Origin: Ctenosaura bakeri | Taxonomy: Eukaryota; Chordata; Lepidosauria; Squamata; Iguanidae | Direction of reading: 5' to 3' | DNA length: 64,000 bases | NCBI GenBank assembly: GCA_948474755.1 | Contig: CAOLHI010001851.1 | Span: forward strand, 62,001-126,000 | Shown: positions 47,586-59,050 of the stretch, piece after piece | How positions within the stretch are numbered: position 1 is the first letter of the stretch | How the letters are laid out: every line of letters starts with the position of its first letter | Made by a program: the position numbers and the translations under genes | Notes under the pieces: generated by a model | The model's database searches: none | Told to the model about the DNA's origin: nothing | The model's input: the letters and a program-made list of their open reading frames with translations, nothing else

Positions 47586-48968
47586 ATATATAAGCATTCC
47601 CTGCTTATCCAATAAGTTAGGGATCAGAGCATTGTCAAAAAGAGGAAATCATTGAAAAGCATAACCGAATCTTCTTATTGCTTGCAAAAGAAAGAAAGAC
47701 TGGCAACCTGCTCTTCCCCTTGCTCTATCTTTCCCTGGTTTAATACCATGGTTGGGTTGCACTCCTTTGGATCTCTTCAGCAGCCACGAAGCCAAGAGAT
47801 GGGGCATGGGGATGGAAGAGCTGTGGCTGCCACCAATTTGTTGACAGGCACCACTGGGGACTCTTTTTCTCTCTGTATCCCCCCTGTAACCCACCACTTG
47901 CATGCCTTACACACACTGACTCACACACATGTGTGAGCCCACAGAGCAGCTCCTCAGGAGCAGTGAGAGATAGAAAGTGGAAGCTCGTCAGGTGCCCCAA
48001 CTATGTCAGCCTCATAGCTGGTACAGTTTTTCCTCTTTCCAGAATGTGTCCAGGCACAGGAGAGCTTTGGGTTTTACTGATCTGTAGTAATCCTCATGTT
48101 TGTACTCCCCAGTGACAGAGTGACAGTATCTTGCACCTTCTCATTGCAAACTTTAAGCATTGTGTCTCAGGTAGTCCTTTATTGCCTCCACTGGAGATAC
48201 ATATTAAAAAAACCAAATAAATCCATATAGTTCCCCAGAATTTTTTCCCGAGACCATAGGATTCTAGCCTTTATTCATTTCTGTTTCAAAAGTATTGGGT
48301 AATCTGTCAGGAATGAAATACCATTGAAAAAGTTATTTCTGTTTTGCCTCTCACAGAAGCGGATATTAAGATGTAAGATCTTCTGTCCCCAAAAGCTAAT
48401 ATTGGAAAAGTTTTTAATTAAAATTTTGGAGAGAATCCAGTGCTGGACTTCAGCTGCCAGAATAGTGGAACAGTAGGCAGAGACCATCTGGTTTCCACTG
48501 CAGCTTCTAGTGCAACTCAAAAACCATTCCAAACAGTTGGAGTGGATGCTGAATCTCTCACTTTCTCCCCATAAGATAAAAAAGGAGAACATTGTAGAAC
48601 AGGAACAAGTTAGATAGAAGTTTCTTGTGTCTCAATACATTCCCTAAGACTGCTTACTAACCATTCTTTTTGGCTGTCTCCAGCTACAGCCGTAATCACA
48701 GGTCCCATTGTCTTGTTTGTTGGGAATCATGAAGAAAGAACTTTCACTTTCTGGCAGGCTACCAGATTAATGATCTTTCAGTGCTTTTGATTGGCTGATT
48801 CCCTTTAGTCAGTGCTTTCATTCTTCCTCCCTCACTCTTTACTTATGATGTTAGCCTTTCCCTGGCTCAGCCAGCTTGCAGTTTTGTAATGCAGAATGAG
48901 TGCAACTGTAATGAAGGTTGATGGTTAGGTTTAGGACTCGGAGATATTTTCCTAGGAGCAGTTTCTTC

Positions 48969-49875
48969 TAGAGATGGGACAAATCCAGAATTTTCTGAAT
49001 CTGGATCCGAATCCCTGGAAGGTTCTGGGAATCTACAAATCTCATGAATCTGGAATCTTTTGAATCTTTTTCTTAAAATTAATTTAAGATCCTGATCCTT
49101 TAAGATTAAAGGATTCAAGGAAAAGAAGGATAATCTTGTTCAAGACACACTCTGTCAGCCTGAGCAAAAACCTAGGCAAAGGCAAACCTCCCTCTGAAGA
49201 AATCTGGCCAGGATAATTGTCATAGTTTTGCCTCAATATCTCCCCAGCTTGAAAATGACATGAATGCCCTTTCTACACAGGCAGGAAAATGTGGATTAAT
49301 CGCACATTTTCCTGCCTTTATAAACAGGACCACTACAGTGCAGAGATAATCCAGGTCAAAACTGGCTTTTCTTTGCATAGCTCCTTATGGCATTCTGGGT
49401 TTTATAGTTTGCTGATGCACCAGCACACTTCGGCAGAGAAGGCTGCGACACCTTATAAAACTACAAACACCAGAATTGTGTATGAAAGAGCTTTGCAAGG
49501 GAGCTATGTGAAGGAATCTTTCAGCTGTCCTTGAAATCTCAAGTCTGTACCTTCCAGTTAAATGCTGAACTGAAGTATGAAATATTCAATTTAAATATAT
49601 TAGAATACAACCCCAGATGTAATTTCTGAAATTGTTAGCAAAGGCCATTATTACTCTGAGGGAAAAAGTCATCTACCTGCCATCTTTCCTTGTGTGTCTG
49701 ATCACCAAGATTTTCAGGTGTCCTGGTCTCCCAGGTTTTCAGGTGTCCCGGTCTCCAACAAACTATTTAGTTGGTGGATTCGAAAGATTTGGTTTGCCTG
49801 TTTTGGTGCGGGGATTGGGATTTGCGAATCTTGAATCCTTCCCCAGGATTCGAGGATTCGGTTGGCCCATCCCTA
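48969..49875. mobile_element. Inverted-repeat element built of GAATC motifs
   Basis: TAGAGATGGGACAAATCC at the left and GGTTGGCCCATCCCTA at the right are inverted. Both arms are dense in GAATC/GATTC (for example TGAATCTGGATCCGAATCC and CTTGAATCCTTCCCCAGGATTCG). Another MITE-like repeat (about 49266-49530, GGCATTCTGGGTTTTATAGTTT / AACTACAAACACCAGAATT) is nested inside. Confidence 0.55.
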
Positions 49876-50219
49876 CTTTCTTCCCACTGTAGCTGCCAGT
49901 ACAGTCCAACAGCCTGTTTCAAAAATGTGGAGCTGCTTTTCAGATGGCTTAAATGACTGTAGAAGGGGGAAAAAAGGGAAGAAAGGTCTGGCATTGCAGC
50001 AATAGCATCACAATAGATTGGGGCTTGGTTCCACTGTAATGTGAAAGTCTCTACTTATTTTGAAAGTATCTTATATTTTTCATTATTTTTAAGTTTATTA
50101 AATTGTATAATGGATAGAAATAGTGCACAAAGAAGATTCTGAGTTATGTAATATGATGCCCCAATATAACAAAACAGAAAAATAAAAACTCAAGAAGAGA
50201 ATAACAACAATATTAAATA

Positions 50220-50451
50220 CAGTTGGCCCTCCATATCTGCAGATTCTGTATTCACTGATTCAAACAACCATGGCTTGAAAATATTAAAAAAAAAAAAAAA
50301 TTCCAAAAAAGCAAACTTTGATTTTGCCATTTTATATAAGAGACACAGTTTTGCTACATCACTGTACATGATGGGACTTAAGCATCCACAAATTTGGGTA
50401 TCTACAGGGAGGTCCTAGAACCAAACCCTAGCTGATACCAAGGGCTTACTG
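50220..50451 (+). mobile_element. Tigger-type MITE, 232 bp
   Basis: TA sites on both sides (50218-50219, 50452-50453). The left end CAGTTGGCCCTCCATATCTG and the right end AAGGGCTTACTG, with an internal CCATGGCTTGAAAATATT, are typical of vertebrate Tigger/pogo MITEs. A 15-A tract follows at about 50286. Confidence 0.8.
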
Positions 50452-50858
50452 TAATAAGTATTTATAAAAGCTGATGAAATGTCCAAATAGAAATCCATTT
50501 GTAGTTTTTGTCTTTATATCATTCCTTCAAATGTTGTAGCATTGTTACGTCTTCTGTCCATTGAGTCACAAGTGGAAGAAAGTTATATTTTCAGTATTGA
50601 AGTATCAATATTTTAGCAGTCAAGAAATCATGAAAAATTCACTTCTGCTCATTATTTTCCAAAATACAGGTACATAATTAAAAAGAGAGTGCTCATCTAT
50701 AAATATTAGAGCCAACCAGTACCAAGTTTACTTCCACCCAAATAAGGCAAATATGGGACAGCTGCAAAATATGTGTGTTAAGAAGGCATTACTGGTATGA
50801 CATTTTGAAGAATTTACTGATTTCAGTAACTCTTTCTTATGACACTGTGACCAATATA

Positions 50859-51029
50859 CCATATTTGCCGGCATACGAGATGCACCTGTGTATAGGATGC
50901 ACCCCATTTATACACTAGCAAATATTGTTTGCTGGCGTATAAGACACACCAGTGTATAAGATGCACCCCATTTTCAAACGGTATATTTTGGGGGGAAACA
51001 GTGAGTCTTGTACACCAGCAAATACAGTA
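50859..51029. mobile_element. Short inverted-repeat element (GCATACGAGATGCACC type)
   Basis: TACCATATTTGCCGGCATAC at the left and GTACACCAGCAAATACAGTA at the right are inverted. Repeated GTATAAGATGCACCCCATTT blocks lie inside. It is a DNA-transposon MITE by structure; the superfamily is not assigned. Confidence 0.55.
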
Positions 51030-51199
51030 TCTGAAACAATAATTTTTGTTGTATAAGATGTAATCAAATATTTATAATAATCTATAATGTATACATGTTA
51101 TAGATATTAAGACAGTTAACCATTGATTAACCACAACTGGGCATTCTAATTCCTTGTTCCACTTTGCATGTCACATTGTTGGTAATAGAAATGTAGATA

Positions 51200-52941
51200 C
51201 CGTGTTTCCCCAAAAATAAGACACTGTCTTATATTTATTTTTCCTCAAGAAGACACAGTATGGCTTATTTTCAGGGGATGTGTTATTTTTATTAAGTATG
51301 GCAGATCTGCCGAGGGCGGGCTTCTGGCTGGCGAGCTTCTCCGGTTGGTAGAGAGCCTCCACCAACCAGAAGCCGCCATTTGGGATGCCGCAGGACTGCG
51401 GAGCAGCAAGCTCGCGGTGCTCCGCGTGGCGATGGACTTACCCAGCTGCCGGTAAGCTCCGTTTTAGGGTGGTGGCCCTTTCCGCATGTGCAGCGTCCCA
51501 TATTATGCCCTCCAGCTGGGACTCTGAAATAACAACTGTTCACTCTCCCCTTGCGATGATATGCAAATAGTACCTCTCCCTAAATGACTCAAACCATTTT
51601 TGTAATATTTTTCATGGCAAGGTAAAAGGGAATGAGAGCTAGTATGTTCTAGTGGGTTCCAGTTGCCAATCCCTCCCCTAAATTGTGGGAAGGGAGTGTT
51701 ATCCAGCCCCATGGTTCCGATTATGACCACCTTAGTCGGGAAAAGAGCGATTCTTCTCCTCTGAAGAGAACCGAAACTTTCGTTCCTTCCCCTCACAGCA
51801 TTACGAGGCCACCTCACGCGCCTCCTGTGGCGCGCACCAAGCGTTCCATCCCGTTCTCCATTACCTCAGGGTAGGTTAGGCCTCGGCCTGACATGAGAGG
51901 GGCAGGCCAGAGCAGGCCTCCGCCTGGGCTCCGCAGCAGGCCACCTGTTGTCGCCGTTGCGCATGTGCCCGAAGTCCTTGCTCAGTCGGTAGTGACTGAG
52001 GGGGCGAAGACAACCACGACGACGTCGACAGGGCTGCCTCCGTCTCCCAAGGCCGGGATGCGCTGGGTGCTGGGCACGCTGCTCTGGGGCTGTGGCTGTA
52101 GCTGTAGCAGTTGCCACCAGACCGGTGTGGCCTGCTTGCCCCCTCTGTGGCCCGCAGTCTCCTCTGCCTCGTCCTTGCCGCGCGCCAACTCCCTCAGCCT
52201 CTCCAGCCGCCGCCACCTCTTACTCAGGGCAACCATGCAGATCCGTGGCTTTGCCAGCTCCGCCGGGCCGGCACGGCCTGCTTGCCCCCTCTGCGGCCCG
52301 TGGTCTCCTCTGCCTCGTCCTCACCGCGCGCCAACTCCCTCGGCCTCTCCGGCCCCCTCCTCCTCCTCTTACTCAGGGCAGCCATGCAGAGCCGCGGCTT
52401 CGCCAGCTCCGCTGGGCTGGCGCGGCCTGCTTGTCCCCTCTGCGGCCCGCAGTCTCCTCTGCCTCGTCCTCGCAACGCGCCAACTCCCTCGGCCTCTCTG
52501 GCCGCTGCCTCCTCCTCTTACTCGGGGCAGCCATGCAGAGCCGCGACTTCGCCAGCTCCGCCGGGCCGGTGCCTGGCTTCGGCTCCTTGTAGGGCTCCTT
52601 CTTGGCTCCGGCCCTCGCAGGGAGATGCTACAGCCAGGTAAGGCTCTCGGCTCGGCCTTCCCCTCCATGCTCTTTGCCCTGAGGAGAGGACTCATCTCTC
52701 ACACCTGGGAATATTTGGGGGCTCCTCTCTTGCCACTTCTCCTGATTCTGTTCCACCTCCCTCCTTTGGACCTCCCCTTGCACTCCCGAGACCCTCTAAA
52801 ATGAAGCCTGTGTGGGAATGCACAGAACGGGACCTGACTGGGACCTGTATTATTTTTGGGGTATGGCTTATATTGTGCAAATCCTTCAAAATCCTGCTAC
52901 GGCTTATTTTATGTGTATGTCTTATTTTCAGGGAAACATGG
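51200..52941. mobile_element. 1.7-kb terminal-inverted-repeat element with a GC-rich core
   Basis: CCGTGTTTCCCCAAAAATAAG at 51200 and its inverted counterpart CTTATTTTCAGGGAAACATGG ending at 52941, each next to a TA. Subterminal CTTATATTTATTTTTC / GGCTTATTTTATG are also mirrored. The core (51300-52800) is very GC- and CpG-rich and carries a tandem repeat. No transposase is recognised. Confidence 0.65.
52105..52580 (+). repeat. GC-rich tandem repeat, period about 147-149 bp, about 3 units
   Basis: CCTGCTTGCC recurs at 52131, 52277 and 52426 (last one CCTGCTTGTC), and CCATGCAG at about 52233, 52382 and 52531. Units contain CGCCAACTCCCTCGGCCTCT and TTACTCAGGGCA. This explains the overlapping long open frames. 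Confidence 0.85.
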
Positions 52942-53129
52942 TATATATACATGTATATGTGAATTTCTCTTGAAAGTATCTCATATAACTGACAGTATAT
53001 ACTGATCATGTTCCTCTCTTTCCTGTTTGGTTCTTAATAGTAGTAGTAGTTTTTTAACAAAAATTTCAGTCAGTTGCATGAAACAACTTAAATGTCATAT
53101 TCATTTCATTTACTTTCATTTATTTTTTT

Positions 53130-54040
53130 CTATATTATTTATCAATCATTTATTTTATTCAATTTAATTTATATCCCTCCTCTTTCCTGCCAAGGGACTC
53201 TAGGCATTTTACAATAATTTAACATAGAAGCTGGCTAACATTTTATATTAGAAAAGTTTTTAAGAAATGATTAAACACCCAGTCAAACTGTTAAAAACAG
53301 TTTGATTTAAAAAAACAACACAGCACATCACTTTCAAAACTGTTCTACCACATGTGATTAAAAATCAATCAAAGTTCTGTCTAAATACAAAGCTCTTAGC
53401 CTGTCAGCCAAGAGAACAGGAGAAGGTTTAATTGTACCTCTCACAGAAGGGAATTCACAGCTGGGAGAAGCTACTGAGAAGGCCCTCTTCTCAGTAAATG
53501 TGCCTGTTATAGTGGTGGTACTGAGAGAAAGCCTTCCTCTGAAAAATCTTAAAACTCAGGTTGGCTCATATAGGGAGATACAGTCTTTTATATAGTCTGA
53601 TGCAAGCTGTGTAGGGCTTTAAAGGTTATAACCAACATTTTGAATTCTGCCCAGAAATGGACTGGTAGTGGGTGGAGTTGTTGAAAGGAATTATATGATT
53701 CCTATAACCAGCCCCAGTCAACAGACTGGGCACAGTATTTTAGATCTGGTGACATACCTGAACAGTTCCCAAAGCTAGACCCACATTGAGTGCATTTACA
53801 GTAAGCCACATAGGATATAATCAAGGTATGTGTCACCTTAGTCAGATCTAACTTCTCAAGGATTGTGTCCAGCTCATGCAATAGTCTTAACTGTGCAAAT
53901 ATACTCTTGGCCATCACCAAAACCTAGGCATCCAAGTTCAGATCTCAGTCCAGGAGTACATGAAAGCTGCAAACCTGAGATTTTAGGAGAAGTGTAACCA
54001 CCTCTAGCTCAGGTGAATCATGTTCCAGACTATGTAGTGT
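53130..54040 (-). mobile_element. L2-type LINE, 3' fragment
   Basis: The minus-strand frame (about 53920-53702) reads MAKSIFAQLRLLHELDTIL and LTKVTHTLIISYVAYCKCTQ, the L2 ORF2 C-terminal pattern (..QLRLVHELRPFL...VTHALVTSR.DYCN). The AT-rich L2 3' untranslated end is at 53130-53300. Confidence 0.75.
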
Positions 54041-54300
54041 AGGTTACTTTATACCACATCAGTTTTTGTAGCTGTCCTATCATATTTGCAGTAAAGATAT
54101 TTTAAAAAAATAAGTGGATTTTCTGTACTGTTTTGAGGTATATTCATGAGGAACTGAAATTCTCTAACTATTAAAATGGTCAGTTGTAATCATACAGGGT
54201 TAGATCATTTGGAATAACATTGCATGGCCTAGTTCAAGTCTGATTCATAAACTTCAGGAATGTGATTTATAAAATTATCTGTTTTCTCTGTTGTGTAATA

Positions 54301-54751
54301 CATTGTACCCTTGGTATCTGCAGAAGATTGGTTCTGAGACCTGTGGATACCAAAAAACATGGATGGTCAAGTCCCTCAAATAAGGAACAAGAAGGAAGCT
54401 CAAGCACCACTTGATCCTTCTACCCCACGCCATCCTGTGTGCCCTGCAAAGACAAGCCTCAGCTTTCCCACCCCACCCACCAGTCTTCCTCATTCTCATT
54501 CTCTCTTCCACCACACCTCAGTGGCTTCTAAACCTTCAGTGAAGTTCTGCAGAACAGCTTTTGCCACGGTCCTTTCATGAGTCCACCAGGCAGGATGAAA
54601 GAGAGATGAGACATCCTGCACTGCTTTTTAATATTTTTTTTAATATTGTTTGTTTTATTTTGGCTATTTGAATTTTTTTTAACCTACTATTTTTGATCCA
54701 CAGTGGGTTGAATTTGTGAGTGATAAGCTTGCATTTACTTTGAGCCCACTG
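54301..54751. mobile_element. Tigger-type MITE, degenerate
   Basis: TA-CATTGTACCCTTGGTATCTGCAG ... GGTTCTGAGACC, GTGGATACCAAAAAACATGGATG and right end GAGCCCACTG-TA. It lies just upstream of exon 2 (113 bp before the acceptor). Its inverted repeat is weak. Confidence 0.6.
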
Positions 54752-54864
54752 TACTCAGTTATATGTGATCACTTTACAAATAGCTGTGGAAGTTCTTGAG
54801 GTCTTATTAGTTGAATTTTATACTCAGATTAGAATAACTGCATAATTTTCTTTTTTGTCTGCAG

Positions 54865-54936
54865 TGACTTAAGTCATAACCATTTGGTATCCTCAAACTG
54901 GAGCATTGATTCATCCGGTCAAGTGTTACAAGAAGT
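54865..54936 (+). CDS. LRIG2: LRIG2 exon 2: first leucine-rich repeat
   Basis: A 72-nt exon with acceptor TTTTTTGTCTGCAG and donor GTAAGT. With the last two bases of exon 1 it reads LDLSHNHLVSSNWSID and ends LQEV, matching the LxLxxNxL pattern of the first LRR and the family's LQEV start of the next repeat. One N-glycosylation sequon (NWS) is present. Residues 79-103. The exon is one LRR period long, is flanked by phase-2 introns, and follows the 34.8-kb first intron. Confidence 0.93.
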
Positions 54937-56336
54937 GTAAGTAACTTCGTCTGTTTTGTAATATGCTAAGGAATTTTATGGTGTAGGGAGAGTAATATAG
55001 TGTAGAGACATGATGAGTAGGTGAAGTATTTGGGAGGCATCAAACAGACAGGAAGGACTTGGGAGAGATGAATTAGAACAAGGGAAGGATGAATTTGGAA
55101 GGGAACCAGAGGAGGAAACTGTCTTGGAGAAGGGGAAAAAGAAGCATTTGATAGGACAGAAGCTTTGGTAGGTTGTCACTTGAATATTGGCATGAATTAA
55201 CCAGCATAATCTGTAGTTGCAAGCTGGTGGACTCTAATTATTATATGTATTTCAGCTTGAAAGTCAGCGAGGTAGATTGCATAAGTCATGACAGAAGTAA
55301 ACCTTGCTAACCTTAACAGGCTTACTCCCAAGTAAGTGTACATGGGATTAATACCTTGAAAGTGCCATAGGAGACCCCCTCGTGTGTGTGTGTGTGTACG
55401 TGTACATATAAATATATACACATACAGAATACGTACACATATATAATCCCGAGGTAATTGAAAATTCACCCTTCTTTTGTTTAGTTTCTCATTGCTAAGC
55501 TGAAAAGTAGCCATGTTCAGAAATGACCTACAGTTAATTTAAACTTTTACGGTCCAGCAATGTATGTTAATTCCAAATTCTTGCATGCTCCAAGTTTCTC
55601 GAGGGAGGAACTGCATTATATGCTCAAGAAACTATGGTACATACTTGTGACTAAGTCAACCTCATGTATAAGTCAAGGGCAGGTTTTGAAGCCAAAATTG
55701 TGGATTTTTATACGACCTATGGATAGGTCAAGGGTTATTCCGCAAAGAGGGAAAGCACCAGTGCTACCTCAGGGGGCTGTCTCACCTGTTGCTGCTGCCA
55801 CCACCACCATTTTTTCCAACCAGGCATTGCCACTGACTTACAATGCCCCTAATATGACCCTATAACTGGATTTTATTGGCAAGATTGTTCCGAGGGGTTC
55901 TGCTATTGCCTTCTTCTGAGGCTAAGAGAGTGTGACTTGCCCAAGGTTACTAACTGGGCTTCCATGGCTGAGTGGGGATTCAGACCCTGGTCTCCAAATC
56001 TCCTAGTCCAACCTCCAAACCCAAACTGTTGAGGTAACAATTATGTGTTACCTTAATTCAGATAATTTCCCACCAGGCCAGGATGGTAATGTAAATAATA
56101 AGCAGGAATGGTTTTGTACTTTTTATTCCCTGGGTCCCGTCCCCCCCCCCGATTTCTGCTGTTTAGTTCACATCTCAGGATTATGCTGTGAGTGTATGTC
56201 TGCCAAGTATCTCCAGCTAAGCTTGCTTATGCAAGAGTATTATTAGAAGCAGAATGATTTTCAGTTATTCCTTTGTCATTACTTACCTTGTCTTTTTTTC
56301 CTCCCAAAGTGTCACTAAAAGAAATCTCTCTTTCAG
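54937..56336 (+). other. LRIG2: LRIG2 intron 2
   Basis: GTAAGT...CTTTCAG. It contains a GT/TA-rich microsatellite at about 55380-55445, a possible MITE at about 55634-55745 (TAAGTCAACCTCATGTATAAG), and a CORE-like SINE at 55847. Confidence 0.85.
55847..56032 (+). mobile_element. MIR/CORE-like SINE, copy 4
   Basis: GGCAAGATTGTTCCGAGGGG, TCTTCTGAGGCTAAGAGAGTG, ACTTGCCCAAGGTTACTAA, TGGCTGAGTGGGGATTCAGA, CTGGTCTCCAAA. Confidence 0.7.
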
Positions 56337-56411
56337 GAGGATGAACTACAATGAGCTAACTGACATTCCCTATTTTGGAGAACTGACTTTGAATGTCACA
56401 CTAATCTCACT
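56337..56411 (+). CDS. LRIG2: LRIG2 exon 3: LRR with the MNYNELTDIPYFGE motif
   Basis: A 75-nt exon with acceptor CTCTCTTTCAG and donor CT|GTAAGT. It reads RMNYNELTDIPYFGE and then LNVTLISL. The NYNELT..IPYFG core is diagnostic of LRIG proteins. It holds one sequon (NVT). Residues 103-128, phase 2 at both ends. The CAG|GAGG junction restores Val-Arg across the splice. Confidence 0.93.
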
Positions 56412-57001
56412 GTAAGTAAATATTAACAGTTTTTAAAAGTTGGCTAACTGAGCTTTGGTAGGGTAATGCAGAAAAATGTTCCTTGTAGATAAGTTGTTAA
56501 AGGAAATCGAAGTGTGCATTAATGCCTGAAAATTAAATTTAATCCTTCATCTTGAGTCTCAAATGGTTCTATAAAAGAGCAGTTAATAAAAGGAGCATAG
56601 TGTCTATAGTATTTCTAAATTATCACTCTGATGATTCTGCCTTGCATTTCATCATGCTCTCTGAACAGTGGGCCAGACAGTTGAACCATACTTCAGTAGG
56701 TAAGTGCATTCTGGAACCATACTTGCCGAAGGCAAACCATCCTAATTCTTGATGTTTGGAATAATACCAATCTCACACAATTGCTGATAGAATAAGCTTT
56801 CAACTAATTGTTTGCAACTCATTTTAATTGGAACTGATTATTTAAAATAGGTGATTACAGGCATCAAAACGAACAGTTTCTTCATGTTATACTGAAGGCA
56901 TGTTTAGTCGAGAAGTATTTTAGGTACTAGGTTGATATGCAGCTGAATTTCAGAGGTGGGCTATTGATGGTCCTTAATAGTAGCTTTTTTTTCATTCTTA
57001 G

Positions 57002-57136
57002 GGTTCATAATACAATCCCAGAAATTGTTCCAGAACAGCTTCAGCATTATGTTTCCTTGGAAAACCTTGATCTCAGCTCTAATCTTATATCTGAAATCAG
57101 AATGTCTTCATTCCCACGGATGCAGTTGAAATACCT
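57002..57136 (+). CDS. LRIG2: LRIG2 exon 4: about two LRRs
   Basis: A 135-nt exon with acceptor TTCATTCTTAG and donor CT|GTAAGT. It encodes residues 128-173: LVHNTIPEIVPEQL, LENLDLSSNLISEI and SSFPRMQLKYL. This covers two LRR units, one slightly short, as in the family. Frame and phase are intact. Confidence 0.94.
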
Positions 57137-58119
57137 GTAAGTAGTAGGTGGCGGTTAATCAGTAGCATTGAAAATGCACACACCTTTACATAATCTTTAG
57201 TTTCATTCCAAGCGATGAAAAAGGGTAGAAGAGATGAGATGAAGAGTTCTGTACCAAAGTGCTTTTTTGTGATTAATTAAGTAGGATAATAAGTTTGTTC
57301 TGTTTCTAATGTGAAGATAGCAACGAAATGCTATGATTTCATGGTCTAGGATCCTAGAGCAGGGTCCCCTTTGGACTGGAGGAAGATACTTACCTTGTTA
57401 TTTCAAAAAAGTCAGTACTGACAGGTTTGTAAAATTAAGCTTAGTGTGAAGAGTGAATAGAGTGAAACCTCTTTTCCCTCCTATTACAAGAAGTTTAGAT
57501 CAGCCAAAAACATTGATTCGTATGAGATTCAACAGATCCATGGTGGACAGATAGGACTTCCAGATTGAGAGGTAGTATTCTTCTAAGTTTCAGTTGCCAG
57601 GATGTTGTAAAGACTATGGCAGGGGTATTAGGATTATTGTTTTTGTGTCCTGTGCTGAGCTTCCCCAGGTGTTGGGAATAGGATGCTGGACTGGATAGAA
57701 CCTTAGTCTGATCCATAGGATCTGCACATTGTTCTTAATATTGGTGTAATCCTGTTTGTATAACCACTGGCTACATTTGAACAGCACAGTCTGCTGTGGA
57801 ATACTGAGATATGAGTAAGTCTAATATCTTTCCAGGCTCTTTTCTCCTTCCCCTTTGGTGAGGTGTGGAACAGAAGCTTTTAGTTAAGGAATGTTGTATC
57901 ATCTCAGGATGGAAGTGTACTTGAAATTAACTATGTCAATTATATTTACTAACTTCTTGGATTTAATTGAAAGGAATTTGTCAGTATTGTTTGCAACGTG
58001 GCAGACTGGGTGGCAGAATTTGAAATGACATCAAATCTATAACACAGTACTGCAGAACTGTCTGGTTTCAAAGCAGAGGGTATTTTATTCACAGCTATGA
58101 AAACAAGTAATATATATGT

Positions 58120-59050
58120 ACAGATGAGTCTTGATTTATGTCAGAGTGACTTTGTAAATTGAGACCAATGTAAATTGGAGAGCCAGCTCCATAAGAAATT
58201 ATAGAGACTATGGGATGTGTTACAACAGACTGAAGCAGCCATAAAGTTAGTCAACTTGCCATCAGTTTTAAAGGGATTTAAAGCATAAAACAACAGAGCT
58301 TACTTTTCCCAGGGTAAAGAATCCCTTCCCTTCCAGACAATGAGACTCCAGTTGCTCACATCCCACCTCTTTCCAGCCACACTCTAACTCCAAAATTCCA
58401 GTTTTTTTCCCATCCCTTTCACACATCTCTTCTAAGCATGAAAAGTCAATCCCTTCTTCCAAGGCAAGATTCTAGCTTTTTCCTCCCCCTCACACACACG
58501 GGCAAAAGAAACTCCTTTCTTCCACCAATACCAAGACTGCAGCTGCTTTCTTATTCCCACTCCCCCATCCTAGACAGGTGAAAGAAAACCAGTCTAATCA
58601 GTTTTTCTTAACTGTTCAAAAAGCCACATGAAAACCCCAGACAGCCTCATTTTCCCACCTTGTACTGTTTGTTTCCCTGTCTCACTCAACTGCACAGATG
58701 CACTGGGAGTGCTGTACACGGTGGGTAAGATTCTTCTTGAGGTTCAAGTGGAATCTCCTTTCCTGCAGCTTGAATCTATTTCTCCTTGTCCTAGTCTCTG
58801 GAGCAGCAGAAAACAAGCCCGCTCCCTCCTCAACTTGACATCCCTTCAGATATTTAAACATGGTTATCATGTCCCCTCTTAATTATCTCTTCTGCAGACT
58901 AAACATTCCCAGCTCCTAAACCGTTCTTCATAGAACATGGCTTCCAGACCCTTCACCATTTTGGTCACCCTCCTCTGGACACATTCCATTGACTATAATG
59001 GGACATGACATCACGCTTTACATGACCTCGCATTCATGTGTGCAGAGGTT
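58120..59050. repeat. Possible Tigger-like element split by a CR1 fragment
   Basis: GAGTCTTGATTTATGTCAGAG and TAAATTGAGACCAATGTAAATTGG on the left, and GACTATAATGGGACATGACATCACGC on the right, look like the two halves of one element of a 'decayed CAGTGGTCCCTCGACTTACG' type. Ends are not clean. Confidence 0.35.
58735..58992 (-). mobile_element. CR1 LINE fragment, antisense
   Basis: The minus strand reads [39 protein letters not shown], preceded by the CTGGAAGCCATGTTCTATG / CTGGGAATGTTTAGTCTGCA region. CR1 ORF2 C-terminus without the tail. Confidence 0.88.

Noticed and set aside
51893..52804. Open frame of 303 codons on the plus strand
   Set aside because: It lies across the ~148-bp tandem repeat of a transposon-like element; three other frames are also open. 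The protein is Ala/Pro/Ser/Leu repeats with no recognised domain. A transcript would be needed to reconsider.
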